This document shows, piece by piece, positions 15,898 through 25,033 of a stretch of 64,000 bases of DNA (the first letter of the stretch is position 1; every line of letters starts with the position of its first letter). The DNA is taken from positions 97,942-161,941 of the forward strand of contig JALONG010000001.1 of assembly GCA_025455065.1 (NCBI GenBank), written 5' to 3'. The translations under genes were made by a program, and so were the position numbers. The notes under the pieces were generated by a model that was given only the letters and a program-made list of their open reading frames with translations, ran no database searches and had not been told where the DNA came from. This DNA comes from Candidatus Kapaibacterium sp. (GTDB lineage Bacteria; Bacteroidota; Ignavibacteria; Kapaibacteriales; UBA4661).

Positions 15898-16230
15898 ATG
15901 CTTAATTTTTTGAGTAGTATTCTCGGCGGCGGTGGCTCTGCTGCTTCTATTTCGGCACAAGAACTCAAACAACAACTAAAATCTCCGCAAAAGCCCATTT
16001 TGCTGGATGTTCGCCAGCCGGAAGAACATCGCAACCGCAATATCCCGCAATCCATTCTCATTCCTTTGGGCGAATTATCGTCCCGCATGAGTGAATTGGA
16101 AAAGTACAAAAACCGTGAAATCATTGTCTATTGCGCAAGCGGCTCCCGTAGTTCGTCTGCGTGTAGAATGCTCACCAATGCTGGGTTTTCGGTCAAAAAT
16201 CTTTCCGGCGGCATGATGATGTGGAACTAA
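15898..16230 (+). CDS. single-domain rhodanese
   Basis: The 110-residue protein has a short glycine-rich N-terminus (SILGGGGSAAS) and one complete rhodanese domain. It shows ILLDVRQPEEHRNRNIPQSI, IPLGELSSRM, the active loop VYCASGSRSSSACRML and NLSGGMMMWN. The catalytic Cys is present, and a second Cys follows eight residues later. There is no signal peptide, so it is probably a cytosolic sulfurtransferase, similar to PspE/GlpE-like proteins found with persulfide dioxygenases. It is the last gene of the plus-strand sulfur cluster, followed by a CAC-rich stretch and a hairpin that may end the transcript. Confidence 0.87.
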   Translation: MLNFLSSILGGGGSAASISAQELKQQLKSPQKPILLDVRQPEEHRNRNIPQSILIPLGELSSRMSELEKYKNREIIVYCASGSRSSSACRMLTNAGFSVKNLSGGMMMWN

Positions 16231-16237
16231 TTTCGAC

Positions 16238-16270
16238 CAATCACCACCACCACCCCACCACCACCACTAT
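16238..16270. repeat. CAC trinucleotide-rich tract
   Basis: Directly after the rhodanese stop the sequence runs through two blocks of caccaccaccac separated by ccc, a simple-sequence tract outside any gene. Confidence 0.6.
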
Positions 16271-16327
16271 TCGCGTGCGCCATTTTCGGTTTTGCGGGAT
16301 TTCACTCACCTTCTCCCGCCAATGCAG

Positions 16328-16380
16328 CAACACCATTCTCTACAACGCTGATTTTATAAGGCTTTTAGGGAATGGTGTTG
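16328..16380. terminator. hairpin between convergent genes
   Basis: Perfect 11-base arms (caacaccattc at 16328-16338 and gaatggtgttg at 16370-16380) enclose a 31-base loop between the ends of two convergent genes. There is no strong T-run, so it may be a weak bidirectional terminator or a REP-type palindrome. Confidence 0.45.
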
Positions 16381-16424
16381 GTATATTTTGGTCTATTGTT
16401 GAGAAAAGATTTTTGCTTGAAATT

Positions 16425-16769
16425 TCAAATCGTTCCCAAATGTGTGTCCTTAAAGCCGCTCATGTATTTGAGACCATATCCTGCAATTCTGTCCATTGCG
16501 CTGTGTCCGAACAGTATCACTCCGGCAAGTTGTAGTGCCGTGTTCAGGGAATAAAGCCCCAAGAACCAGACCACAACGGCAAATGCTTTATGGTGAACAA
16601 GGTTATACAACGATGCTCCAACACGAGGATTGATGAGGTATCCGAGCATACTCACATCGGGAAGAAGTATCAGCGCGGGATACCACCACCAAGCGTAGGG
16701 TAATTGGGCAAAAGCGACAAGCGATAATGCAAAAAGTGCGGTTTCTTCGAGTTTCAAGAGTGTTTTCAT
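16425..16769 (-). CDS. DUF4260 family small membrane protein
   Basis: The 114-residue protein matches DUF4260: LEETALFALSLVAFAQLPYAWWWY, LILLPDVSMLGYLINPRVGA, YNLVHHKAFA and FGHSAMDRIAGYGLKY. Four hydrophobic segments are visible. The conserved His and Asp residues (DVSMLGY, HHK, GHSAMDR) are typical, but the function of the family is unknown. It lies about 95 bases downstream of a Crp/Fnr gene on the same strand. A comparable pairing of a Crp/Fnr gene and a membrane protein occurs again at 41.6-43.1 kb, so this may be its regulatory target. Confidence 0.85.
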   Translation of the reverse strand: MKTLLKLEETALFALSLVAFAQLPYAWWWYPALILLPDVSMLGYLINPRVGASLYNLVHHKAFAVVVWFLGLYSLNTALQLAGVILFGHSAMDRIAGYGLKYMSGFKDTHLGTI

Positions 16770-16863
16770 AACGATATTCCGAACAAATGAGATAAACAGT
16801 TTCTATGCTGCAAAGTTCGGAAATTCGCTCTTTGTGGCTCTTTACAAATGTTAAGAAATGTGG

Positions 16864-17469
16864 TTATGCGCTGCGGGCAAGGCGATTTCTGATTCGGCTG
16901 AGAGAAACAGGTGTCATGCCCAGATACGATGCGATATACTGCTGCGGAATACGCTCCAAAATGCGTGTTTTGTTACTCTTGATGAGAAGGTTGTAGCGCT
17001 CTTCGGGAGAATACATGAGATGCTCGACCAGCCGCATTTCCAAGCCAATGGCAATGTATTCGGCAATCTTTCGCGCAAAGGTATTCCACGCAGGAAATTC
17101 CCCACAAAGCCGCTCCAATACGTCATAGTTGAAGACCAGTAAACGTGTTTCCTCAAGAGTTTCAAGCGTTAGCAAACCGGGCTGTTTGGTCAAACACGAG
17201 ATGTAATCAGCAACGAGGTTGTTTTCAAAGTAAAAGTAGGTTGTTTTTTCGTCGCCATCGCGTGTATAAAACTGCCGCAAAGAGCCTTGCAGCACGAATC
17301 CGACGAGGTTTGCACGTTTTCCTTCTTCGGCAAAAAGCTGTTTTCTCCCAAGGGTCATTTCTCGTAAATGTGGCTCTAGCCCTTGCCATTCGGCATCGGT
17401 AAGTGGCGTGAATTGTTGGACGTGTGTCCTGAGAGCAAGGATTGATGAGGTGTTCCGGGGCAAGAGCAT
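16864..17469 (-). CDS. Crp/Fnr-family transcriptional regulator
   Basis: The 201-residue protein has a cyclic-nucleotide-binding-like N-terminal domain (about 25-140; GKRANLVGFVLQGSLRQFY). The C-terminal HTH is SNKTRILERIPQQYIASYLG with MTPVSLSRIRNRL. This subgroup (ending SLSRIRxxL) is abundant in Bacteroidota and lacks the arginine that binds cAMP phosphate in Crp. Its start codon overlaps the stop of the upstream Uma2 gene in a TAATG arrangement, so the two are probably translationally coupled. The likely target is the DUF4260 gene downstream. The ligand is unknown. Confidence 0.86.
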   Translation of the reverse strand: MLLPRNTSSILALRTHVQQFTPLTDAEWQGLEPHLREMTLGRKQLFAEEGKRANLVGFVLQGSLRQFYTRDGDEKTTYFYFENNLVADYISCLTKQPGLLTLETLEETRLLVFNYDVLERLCGEFPAWNTFARKIAEYIAIGLEMRLVEHLMYSPEERYNLLIKSNKTRILERIPQQYIASYLGMTPVSLSRIRNRLARSA

Positions 17470-17966
17470 TACTCAAACACCTCGTCAATCGCAATACGAA
17501 TATCCAGCACGTCATCAACAAGGTCGCCGTCAGCAACGAAGCGGGGTTTGCGCCCATTGTGAAAGAGCATTATGCCCCCCAAAGCGGGCATAACCAGCCA
17601 CACAGATTGCACTCCCGCAGCCAAGTATTGGTGGGCTTTTTCGGTCATTTCATTGGTTGATTGCAATGGAGATTCTATTTCAATCGCCAAAAGTGGCGGC
17701 ACGGTCATTTCGATTTCTTCTTCACGCCAATCAGAGGCATTTTTATCGTAGAGGGCAATATCCGGCACATACTTGTCGTCAAGTAAACGGATGGAAAGTT
17801 CCGATAAAACCTTGAAGCGGTGTTTGTGATTGTATTTCAAACTCGTTGCGATGTTCGTTTGAATAGCTGAATGCAATTTACTCGGCATAGGTTTTCCTCG
17901 CTCCAATTCGTAATCGGAAATCGTTTCAGGCATTTCTGCTTCATCAAGCATTTGTGCGGTTTCCAT
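17469..17966 (-). CDS. Uma2-family (DUF820) PD-(D/E)XK protein
   Basis: The 165-residue protein has the Uma2 signature. 'ISDYELERGKPMP' opens the domain; YVPDIALYDKN supplies the PD motif; VPPLLAIEIESPLQS supplies the ExE/ExK-like catalytic strand; KAHQYLAAGVQSVWLV supplies the helix and strand that follow. Uma2 proteins have the restriction-endonuclease fold and are multiplied in cyanobacteria and some Bacteroidota, but their role is unknown. The ATG at 17966 is used; a GTG at 18002 is an alternative. The stop overlaps the Crp/Fnr start by one base. Confidence 0.83.
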   Translation of the reverse strand: METAQMLDEAEMPETISDYELERGKPMPSKLHSAIQTNIATSLKYNHKHRFKVLSELSIRLLDDKYVPDIALYDKNASDWREEEIEMTVPPLLAIEIESPLQSTNEMTEKAHQYLAAGVQSVWLVMPALGGIMLFHNGRKPRFVADGDLVDDVLDIRIAIDEVFE

Positions 17967-18018
17967 AGAATATTCTCTAAAGTGTATGTATAAAATTTTC
18001 ACGAAAACGGCTCATAAA

Positions 18019-18063
18019 AAAGCCGCGCTGTGGAGGAATAATTCCCCCCAAAGCTACGGCTTT
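18019..18063. terminator. terminator of the polyamine/GABA cluster
   Basis: The arms aaagccg (18019-18025) and cggcttt (18057-18063) close a stem with an inner ggaat/attcc pairing. A run of six A on the left provides a T-run for minus-strand transcripts. It lies about 40 bases past the stop of the gabT gene, which is the last minus-strand gene of the cluster. Confidence 0.65.
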
Positions 18064-18100
18064 CTTGCTTGTTTTCCAATCGGTTTTGCAATGCGTTTTC

Positions 18101-19414
<1,314 letters not shown>

Positions 19415-19441
19415 GGTTTTTGGAAAAAATGATGATAAAAA

Positions 19442-19469
19442 CTGTTGATTGCTGATTGTTGATGGTTCT
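19442..19469. repeat. degenerate 7-bp repeats upstream of gabT
   Basis: The units ctgttga, ttgctga, ttgttga and tggttct follow one another without gap, with period seven. They lie 28 bases 5' of the gabT start and belong to the heptad-repeat family seen at other gene starts in this cluster. Confidence 0.5.
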
Positions 19470-19490
19470 GTTTACGGTTGATGTGTCTTT

Positions 19491-19952
19491 TTACGCTTCC
19501 ATCCGCATTGTGTACATATACCGCATAAAACCTACCTTCTCGTAAGCCCGAACAGCTTTTTCGTTCTCGCAATACACCTCCAAACGAAGTTCCGTCACGC
19601 CCTGCTTTTTCGACCATTCGCGTAAATACCCCATAACATGAGCATTGATGCCTTTTCCGCGATGTTCCGGCACGACGTACATAAATCCCAAATACGCAAA
19701 CTGCTCAAATTTTTTGTAGGGCTTCGCTTTCTCAAGACGCGCATACCCTGAGCCAACGGTGATTCCGCCCAGTTCAGCCACAATAAGTTCCACAAGTGGG
19801 CTTTCAATCATTGCCGGAAGGTCGTAGTAATGAATCGTCTCGTCTTTATGCGTCGGGTCAAAAGGGCGTTCATCGCTGATGATTCCTTGCTCGAATTTCA
19901 GCAATGTTGGTAAATCCTGTGTTGTTGCGGGGCGGAGGGTGAGGGTGTGCAT
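19491..19952 (-). CDS. GNAT-family N-acetyltransferase
   Basis: The 153-residue protein has the GNAT core. The MHTLTLRPATTQDLPTLLKF opening is followed by an acceptor region. Then come VGSGYARLEKAK (beta 4), AYLGFMYVVPEHRGKGINAHVM with the acetyl-CoA pyrophosphate loop RGKGxxxxV, ELRLEVYCENEKAVRAYEKV and GFMRYMYTMRME. The substrate is not predictable from sequence. Its location inside the polyamine cluster raises the possibility of polyamine or aminoaldehyde-intermediate acetylation, but relatives vary widely. It starts eight bases before the end of the toxin-like gene next to it. Confidence 0.85.
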   Translation of the reverse strand: MHTLTLRPATTQDLPTLLKFEQGIISDERPFDPTHKDETIHYYDLPAMIESPLVELIVAELGGITVGSGYARLEKAKPYKKFEQFAYLGFMYVVPEHRGKGINAHVMGYLREWSKKQGVTELRLEVYCENEKAVRAYEKVGFMRYMYTMRMEA

Positions 19953-19960
19953 AGCATTGT

Positions 19961-20422
19961 TTACGGTGCTTCTTTGGCTACAATGAGCGCTTCGGCAAGA
20001 ACGCTCACGGATAATCGAAAATTAGTTTGTTGAATTTTCTCAAGCAATGGCTTTATGCTTGGAACAAAGCCCATTTGCTTTGCTTTGAGAAGAACGCCGA
20101 GTGTTCCGGTCATACGCAGATGAAGTAGATATGCAATTTTTCTTGCTTTTGCATCATCCAAAATCAGCAGACAATCTGGTGTCTCAAGTGCAAGCGCAAT
20201 AGCGCTTGATTCGCCTCTATCAATTTGCAAGCACAGTATTTCTTGTCTTACAAGATCTTGGACTTCCTTTACAAGAACCCAATCAGGTAGCGGCTTCTCA
20301 TACTCATCAGCAATTTCCTTTGTAGTATAAATTTCACCATAGACCTTTTGAAGTAGGTGTAATTCTCCAATCTTATCCAAAAGAATGAAACAGCTCGTAT
20401 CGGCAATTATCACTTCACGCAT
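19961..20422 (-). CDS. DUF3368 PIN-like toxin component
   Basis: The 153-residue protein has a PIN-type fold signature. IIADTSCFILLDKIGEL supplies the first acidic residue; YTTKEIADEYEKPLPDW follows; then DRGESSAIALALE with the middle Glu, and LLILDDAKARKIAYLLHL with the second acidic pair. A GTLGVLLKAKQMGFVPSIKP tail matches DUF3368. Such proteins pair with UPF0175 antitoxins. The start ATG at 20422 overlaps the antitoxin stop (ATGCGTGA), implying translational coupling. A second in-frame ATG lies at 20434. PIN toxins are RNases that cut tRNA or mRNA; the target here is unknown. Confidence 0.82.
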   Translation of the reverse strand: MREVIIADTSCFILLDKIGELHLLQKVYGEIYTTKEIADEYEKPLPDWVLVKEVQDLVRQEILCLQIDRGESSAIALALETPDCLLILDDAKARKIAYLLHLRMTGTLGVLLKAKQMGFVPSIKPLLEKIQQTNFRLSVSVLAEALIVAKEAP

Positions 20423-20642
20423 TGGCAAGGTCATTCGCTAATTCCGAAGCGGAATAGTTGAAAATAGAAACACCGTAATCACCCAAACGTTCAGCAAACG
20501 TACGCTTTGTCAGCCCGGCAAGTTCTGCTGCCTGCCCTAACGAAAGTTTTCCGCTTTCATAAAGTCTGGTTGCGAGAATCATGGTTATTTCGCGGGAATC
20601 AGCCTCAAGGCTGTCTGGAACTTGTATTGTGATAGTTTTCAT
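20415..20642 (-). CDS. UPF0175 family antitoxin
   Basis: The 75-residue protein matches UPF0175: ITIQVPDSLEADSREITMIL, then ATRLYESGKLSLGQAAELAG with the HTH-like TKRTFAERLGDYGVSIFNYS. It includes the typical C-terminal 'GVSxFNYSxxEL' segment that contacts the toxin. Antitoxin and DUF3368 toxin overlap by eight bases. The HTH suggests it binds its own promoter. The start at 20642 lies 30 bases after the stop of the aldehyde dehydrogenase gene, so the pair may be read through from that gene. Confidence 0.85.
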   Translation of the reverse strand: MKTITIQVPDSLEADSREITMILATRLYESGKLSLGQAAELAGLTKRTFAERLGDYGVSIFNYSASELANDLANA

Positions 20643-20672
20643 TATGTTTTCTCCGTTGGTACGACAGAACAA

Positions 20673-22061
20673 TTATTCGTAAATAACCACCGTTTTCACG
20701 TTCATAAATTCCTTCATCCCAAAATACGAAAGTTCGCGCCCATAGCCCGATTTATTAATTCCACCAAAGGGCAGTTGTGGTGTGGATTTCACCAATCCAT
20801 TCACAAAGACCGCTCCGGCGTTGATGTTGTGAGCTATCCGCGTAGCCCTCTCTAGGTCTCGCGTCCAGACCGATGCACCCAAACCGTAGCGTGTCAAATT
20901 TGCCAATTCTACCGCTTCATCTGCATCCCGAACCCGCACCACTGCTGCCATTGGACCAAACGTCTCTTCGTTAAAAGCAGGAGAATGTTGCGGGACATCC
21001 ACCATGAGCGAGGCTTGCATATTTGCTCCTTCCCGCGAACCGCCCACAAGCAGCTTCCCGCCTTGTTGTTGCGTGGTTTGGAGTTGTGCATGAAGTTTTT
21101 CGGCTAAATCCACTCGTGCCATAGGAGCAGTCGTGGTGCTGTTTTCAAGCGGATTGCCTTGTTTCAAGGCAGCAATTTTTTCCTCGCAACGATGCACAAA
21201 ATCGTCATATAACGCCGATTCCACTAAAAAGCGTTTCGATGCAATGCACGACTGCCCCGCGTTTTGCATACGCGATTGCACTGCCACCGTCGCAGCCCGC
21301 TCCACGTCTGCATCCGCAAGCACAATAAGCGGGTCGCTGCCGCCCAGTTCCAACACCGAGCGTTTGATGTGCTTTCCCGCCAGAGCCGCCACGCTGGAAC
21401 CCGCATATTCGCTGCCCGTCAGCGTTACGCCCTGCACCGCATCATGCGCGATGATGCTTTCGACGACATCCACATCCACAACGAGCGTTTGAAAGATTGT
21501 TGTCGGCAAAGCAAGTTCCAATGCGGCTTCCACGAATATCTTCTCAATCGCCAAAGCGCATCCGACCACATTGGGTGCGTGTTTGAGCAACGCCACATTC
21601 CCCGCCATGAGTGACGGTGCGGCAAAGCGAAACACCTGCCAAAATGGGAAGTTCCAAGGCATAATTGCGAAAATCACACCAAGCGGTTCGTAAGCAACCG
21701 TTCCAAGCCGCATATCGGCAGGCTTGAAGTGGGTTTCAAGCGTTTCCTCCCGGATATATTCCTCACCATGCTCTGCGTAAAAATCACACGTCATTGCGCA
21801 TTTTTCTACTTCCGCACGGGATTCGGCGAGGATTTTCCCCATTTCCATGGTTATCAAAAGCGCAAGGTTGTCAATATCTGCTCGAAGGCGCATTGCAACT
21901 CGTTTCAGCAAGTCGGAGCGCTCTTGCATGGTAGTTTTTTTCCAAGCAAGAAAACCCTGAGCAGAAGATTCTAAGCGGCTTTCGAGCGTTTTGCCGTCCA
22001 TAATCGGATATTCGGCAATAATGCTTTGGTCGTAGGGGTGGATAGAACGGAATGGTGACAT
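20673..22061 (-). CDS. NAD(P)-dependent succinate-semialdehyde dehydrogenase (Sad/GabD-like)
   Basis: The 462-residue protein is a complete aldehyde dehydrogenase. It has PWNFPFWQVFRFAAPSLMAG (coenzyme site), LKHAPNV, LTGSEYAG, the catalytic Glu in VLELGGSDP and the catalytic Cys in NAGQSCIASKR, then NEETFGPMAAVVRV and LPFGGINKSGYGREL. The short length and the 'SIHPYDQSIIAEYP' N-terminus fit the GabD1/Sad type that oxidises succinate semialdehyde to succinate. Its product would feed the citric acid cycle after GabT. The translational start is directly preceded by heptad repeats (22062-22102). Substrate assignment rests on family resemblance and the neighbouring gabT. Confidence 0.85.
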   Translation of the reverse strand: MSPFRSIHPYDQSIIAEYPIMDGKTLESRLESSAQGFLAWKKTTMQERSDLLKRVAMRLRADIDNLALLITMEMGKILAESRAEVEKCAMTCDFYAEHGEEYIREETLETHFKPADMRLGTVAYEPLGVIFAIMPWNFPFWQVFRFAAPSLMAGNVALLKHAPNVVGCALAIEKIFVEAALELALPTTIFQTLVVDVDVVESIIAHDAVQGVTLTGSEYAGSSVAALAGKHIKRSVLELGGSDPLIVLADADVERAATVAVQSRMQNAGQSCIASKRFLVESALYDDFVHRCEEKIAALKQGNPLENSTTTAPMARVDLAEKLHAQLQTTQQQGGKLLVGGSREGANMQASLMVDVPQHSPAFNEETFGPMAAVVRVRDADEAVELANLTRYGLGASVWTRDLERATRIAHNINAGAVFVNGLVKSTPQLPFGGINKSGYGRELSYFGMKEFMNVKTVVIYE

Positions 22062-22102
22062 TGGTTACTTGGGGCTTGGGTACTTGGGGCTTGGTTGCTT
22101 GG
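22062..22102. repeat. 7-bp repeats abutting the dehydrogenase start codon
   Basis: Units of the form acttggg, gcttggg, acttggg, gcttggt and tgcttgg follow directly on the complement of the ATG, with one single-base slip. They form the 5' leader of the minus-strand dehydrogenase and lie 80 bases ahead of the plus-strand nuclease-like gene. Confidence 0.6.
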
Positions 22103-22184
22103 ATTTGAGTGGTTTTGGTGCATCATTGCCAAAACTTTTCGTAGATTTGGAAAAGTGCTTGTTGAACATACGGTAGCAATCGCA

Positions 22185-22880
22185 ATGAAATCTTCCAACG
22201 GAAAAACACTATCGTTCAAACCATTTGAAAAATGGAACATTGACGAACTTTTTGTAGAGTTCGGGCTTCAACGTCTTCAAAAATTGCCCCGCCTCGAAGA
22301 GTGGATAAACACTGCTCTTTCGCGGACAACAACCGATGTATCGGAAAAACACTTTGTGGTACGATTGCAAGAATTTTTGCGGGAAAATATAGATTACTGG
22401 AACGAAGAAGAACTCAAATTTAAGTTCATCGGACCACTTATTTCCACGATTAATCTTGATTCCGCCCGATACTCATCGTTTTTGGACAGGAAACTGTCGG
22501 CAGAACTTCATGGCAAAAAAATCTCCGGCGTTGTAGATTTTATCGTAGCCACAGGCAAGGTAGAGCCTCGTGAACCGTTCTTTTTTCTGCATGAATACAA
22601 GAAAGAGCGCGGAGGCGATAATGACCCGCTCGGACAACTCATTATTGCCATGTATGCCGCACAAACACTTAATTCTACAACACATCCCGAAGAAGTTCAT
22701 CCAATGTACGGCTGTTATGTTGTTGGTCGAAACTGGTTTTTTGTTGTGTTGGATGGCGCGAAATTCGCCACCAGCAAGGCTTTTGATGCTACTGAAGATG
22801 ACATTTTTCAAATTATTGCGATTCTCCAAGAAGCGAAAATCTATATTGAAGAAATCCTTGCAAGACGGCTTATTTCCTAA
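22185..22880 (+). CDS. unknown protein, possible PD-(D/E)XK-like fold (paralogue A)
   Basis: I do not recognise a named family. The 231-residue protein begins KPFEKWNIDELFVEFGL and has RIDYWNEEELKFKFIGPL-like and RKLSAELHGKKISGVVDFIV segments. It then has PFFFLHEYKKERGGDNDPLG with QLIIAMYAAQ and a C-terminal VVGRNWFFVVLDG. An Asp in GVVDF, a Glu-x-Lys in HEYKK and a downstream Gln form the spacing seen in PD-(D/E)XK nucleases and type I restriction N-terminal domains. That is an inference. A paralogue at 26916-27587 is very similar. The gene is on the plus strand inside an otherwise minus-strand cluster. The start is the ATG at 22185. Confidence 0.75.
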   Translation: MKSSNGKTLSFKPFEKWNIDELFVEFGLQRLQKLPRLEEWINTALSRTTTDVSEKHFVVRLQEFLRENIDYWNEEELKFKFIGPLISTINLDSARYSSFLDRKLSAELHGKKISGVVDFIVATGKVEPREPFFFLHEYKKERGGDNDPLGQLIIAMYAAQTLNSTTHPEEVHPMYGCYVVGRNWFFVVLDGAKFATSKAFDATEDDIFQIIAILQEAKIYIEEILARRLIS

Positions 22881-22894
22881 ATTCTTCGAGAGTA

Positions 22895-23473
22895 TTACTT
22901 TTTCTTGGCAAGGTAGTAATAGTTTTCACCGATGTCAAAATGTTCTTTCAAAAGCTCACAATTACTTGCTTCCAAGACTTTACGATATTCCTCCGCACCC
23001 AGCGAAAAATACTGAAACTCCTCGCTGTACATCATTCCAAGCCTCATTCCTGCTTCTTTGCCTGAGGTAAAAAGAAATAATCCTCGCGGAGCAAGGTGAG
23101 AAGTGATGTTGCGGATGACGCTGCGCTGCTCTTCAGGCGAAAGATGAAACATCATGCCCCATGAAACAACGGCATCAAAGGTGCGCCCAAAGTAGTCAAA
23201 CTCCTGTATCTGTGCGCATTGTACAGGTACATTTGGAAAATTTGTGCGCAACTCTTCCAGCATTATTTCCGAGCTATCCACACCAAACACCTGAAATGAT
23301 TCGGGATGTAGAAGTATTGCCTCCGTAATGGGTTTGCCCGTGCCACAGCCAACATCAAGAACTGATGCGCCTTTTGGGAGGCGTTCGAGTAAATCATCCA
23401 GTTCTGCCAGACCAACAGCGCTATATTGCCTATCAGCTGCATAAAACCTTGCAATCTGATTATACGATTCCAT
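22895..23473 (-). CDS. class I SAM-dependent methyltransferase
   Basis: The 192-residue protein has motif I VLDVGCGTGKPITEAIL, the acidic loop VFGVDSSEIMLEEL, FDAVVSWGMMFHLS (motif IV region) and LAPRGLFLFTSGKEAG. The 'MESYNQIARFYAADRQ' start is typical of small-molecule methyltransferases of the Methyltransf_11/25 type. The substrate is unknown. It converges with the plus-strand nuclease-like gene, leaving 14 bases between the stops. No link to the polyamine pathway is evident beyond location. Confidence 0.85.
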   Translation of the reverse strand: MESYNQIARFYAADRQYSAVGLAELDDLLERLPKGASVLDVGCGTGKPITEAILLHPESFQVFGVDSSEIMLEELRTNFPNVPVQCAQIQEFDYFGRTFDAVVSWGMMFHLSPEEQRSVIRNITSHLAPRGLFLFTSGKEAGMRLGMMYSEEFQYFSLGAEEYRKVLEASNCELLKEHFDIGENYYYLAKKK

Positions 23474-23493
23474 CTATAACCCTTGAAAAATCC

Positions 23494-23522
23494 GACAGCC
23501 CGCTAAGAAGCGGACAGCCGGA
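23494..23522. repeat. REP-like palindrome, CCGCT-loop-AGCGG type
   Basis: The core ccgctaagaagcgg (23500-23513) is flanked by gacagcc on both sides. It resembles the longer palindromes at 29421-29451 and 42416-42447, which share the stem ends around a gag/aaga loop. Followed at 23549-23573 by ccaatga units. Confidence 0.45.
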
Positions 23523-23578
23523 ACAAAAAAATCTATCGCTCAGAATTAGCCAATGACCAAGAAACCAATGACCTGCTC

Positions 23579-25033
23579 TCAATACCACCCAACGGGCGCA
23601 GTATCAAGATTGATGTTAATTTGTTTGGTCTCCAAATACGCTTCGATGCCGTACAGCCCTAATTCACGCCCTGTCCCGCTTTGTTTGTAGCCACCCCAGG
23701 GCATTTCGTTGTAGGTGGGGTGATAATAATTTATCCACGTAATTCCTGCGCGGAGTTCACGAATGACGCGGTGTGCGCGGGTGATGTCCTGCGTGAAAAT
23801 GCCCGCAGCCAAGCCGTAATGCGTGTCGTTGGCAAGGGCAACAGCTTCTTCGTCGGTGGAAAATTTCATAATTGCCGCAACGGGTCCGAAGATTTCTTCA
23901 CGGACAATGCGCATAGTCGGCGTAACATCCGTGAAAACGGTCGGATTCAGGAAATATCCCGTTGTAAGGTGTGCCGGGCGGTCGCCGCCGTAAGCTAGTG
24001 TTGCACCTTCTTCTTTGCCAATAGCAATGTACTTTTCAACTTTTGTGCGGTGTTCAGCACTTACCAGTGGACCCATTGTTACGCCATCCTCCAAGCCGCT
24101 TCCTACCTTGATGTCTTGGATTTTCGCCAAATAGCGTTTCATAAATTCGTCGTAAATGCCCTCTTGTACAAGCAAGCGCGTTCCTGCTGAACACACCTGT
24201 CCGGTGCCTGCGAAGGTCGCAAACAAGCCCCAATCAATCGCCAAATCCATGTTGCAATCGTTGAAAAAAATCGCCGGGCTTTTGCCGCCGAGTTCGAGTG
24301 TAACGCGCTTGAGTTGTTTGGAAGCGAGTTCCATGATGCGCGAACCAGTTACAGTGCCGCCGGTGAAGGCAACTTTGTCCACGTCGGGATGCGTTACAAT
24401 TGCTTCTCCGGCAGTTTTACCATCGCCTGTAACAATGTTCACAACGCCAGCCGGAAAGCCAACTTCGTGAATAAGTTTCGCAAGTTCAATCGCTGTGAGC
24501 GGTGTAAGTTCGGAGGGCTTCAACACCACACAATTCCCCGCAGCCAGCGCCGGCGCGAGTTTCCACGCTGCCATGAGAATCGGGAAATTCCAAGGAATGA
24601 TTTGCCCGCACACACCCAACGGCTCACGAATCACGTAAGAAAGAGCGTTTGCGGGTGTTTGCATTGTTTCGCCATGCACTTTTGTTGCCAAGCCTGCGTA
24701 AAACTCAAAACACGCCGCAGCGTCGAAAACATCACCTTCCGCCTCGCGCCGAGCCTTGCCGTTATTCAACACTTCAAGCTCAATCAGCATAGCGGCATTG
24801 TCCTGAATTTTCTGCGAAAGCCGCATCAAAAGGCGGCTGCGATCGAGAGCCGTTGTTTTGCTCCACGTTGCAAAGGCTTTTCGTGCTGCTTTCACGGCGG
24901 TATCAACGTCGTCCGGTCCTGCTTCGGGAACAACGGCAAATGCCTGTTCTGTTGCGGGATTCAGGACTTCGCGGGTCTTGCCCGATGCGGCGTTTACAAA
25001 CTCGCCGTCAATGTACATTTGATAGGATTTCAT
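23579..25033 (-). CDS. aldehyde dehydrogenase (4-aminobutyraldehyde/betaine-aldehyde type)
   Basis: The 484-residue protein is a complete class 9-like aldehyde dehydrogenase. It has GQIIPWNFPILMAAWKLAPA, LKPSELTPLTAI, FTGGTVTGSRIM, VTLELGGKSPAIFF (catalytic Glu), GQVCSAGTRLLV (catalytic Cys), EEIFGPVAAIMKF and MPWGGYKQSGTGRELG. It most resembles BetB/PuuC/PatD-like enzymes. In a cluster with polyamine uptake, GABA transamination and succinate-semialdehyde oxidation, 4-aminobutyraldehyde (from putrescine) is the likeliest substrate. Betaine aldehyde is the main alternative. The start codon is preceded, without a gap, by a G-free leader on the mRNA strand made of AACAACC and AAAAACC heptads. 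No Shine-Dalgarno sequence is possible there. Confidence 0.85.
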   Translation of the reverse strand: MKSYQMYIDGEFVNAASGKTREVLNPATEQAFAVVPEAGPDDVDTAVKAARKAFATWSKTTALDRSRLLMRLSQKIQDNAAMLIELEVLNNGKARREAEGDVFDAAACFEFYAGLATKVHGETMQTPANALSYVIREPLGVCGQIIPWNFPILMAAWKLAPALAAGNCVVLKPSELTPLTAIELAKLIHEVGFPAGVVNIVTGDGKTAGEAIVTHPDVDKVAFTGGTVTGSRIMELASKQLKRVTLELGGKSPAIFFNDCNMDLAIDWGLFATFAGTGQVCSAGTRLLVQEGIYDEFMKRYLAKIQDIKVGSGLEDGVTMGPLVSAEHRTKVEKYIAIGKEEGATLAYGGDRPAHLTTGYFLNPTVFTDVTPTMRIVREEIFGPVAAIMKFSTDEEAVALANDTHYGLAAGIFTQDITRAHRVIRELRAGITWINYYHPTYNEMPWGGYKQSGTGRELGLYGIEAYLETKQININLDTAPVGWY

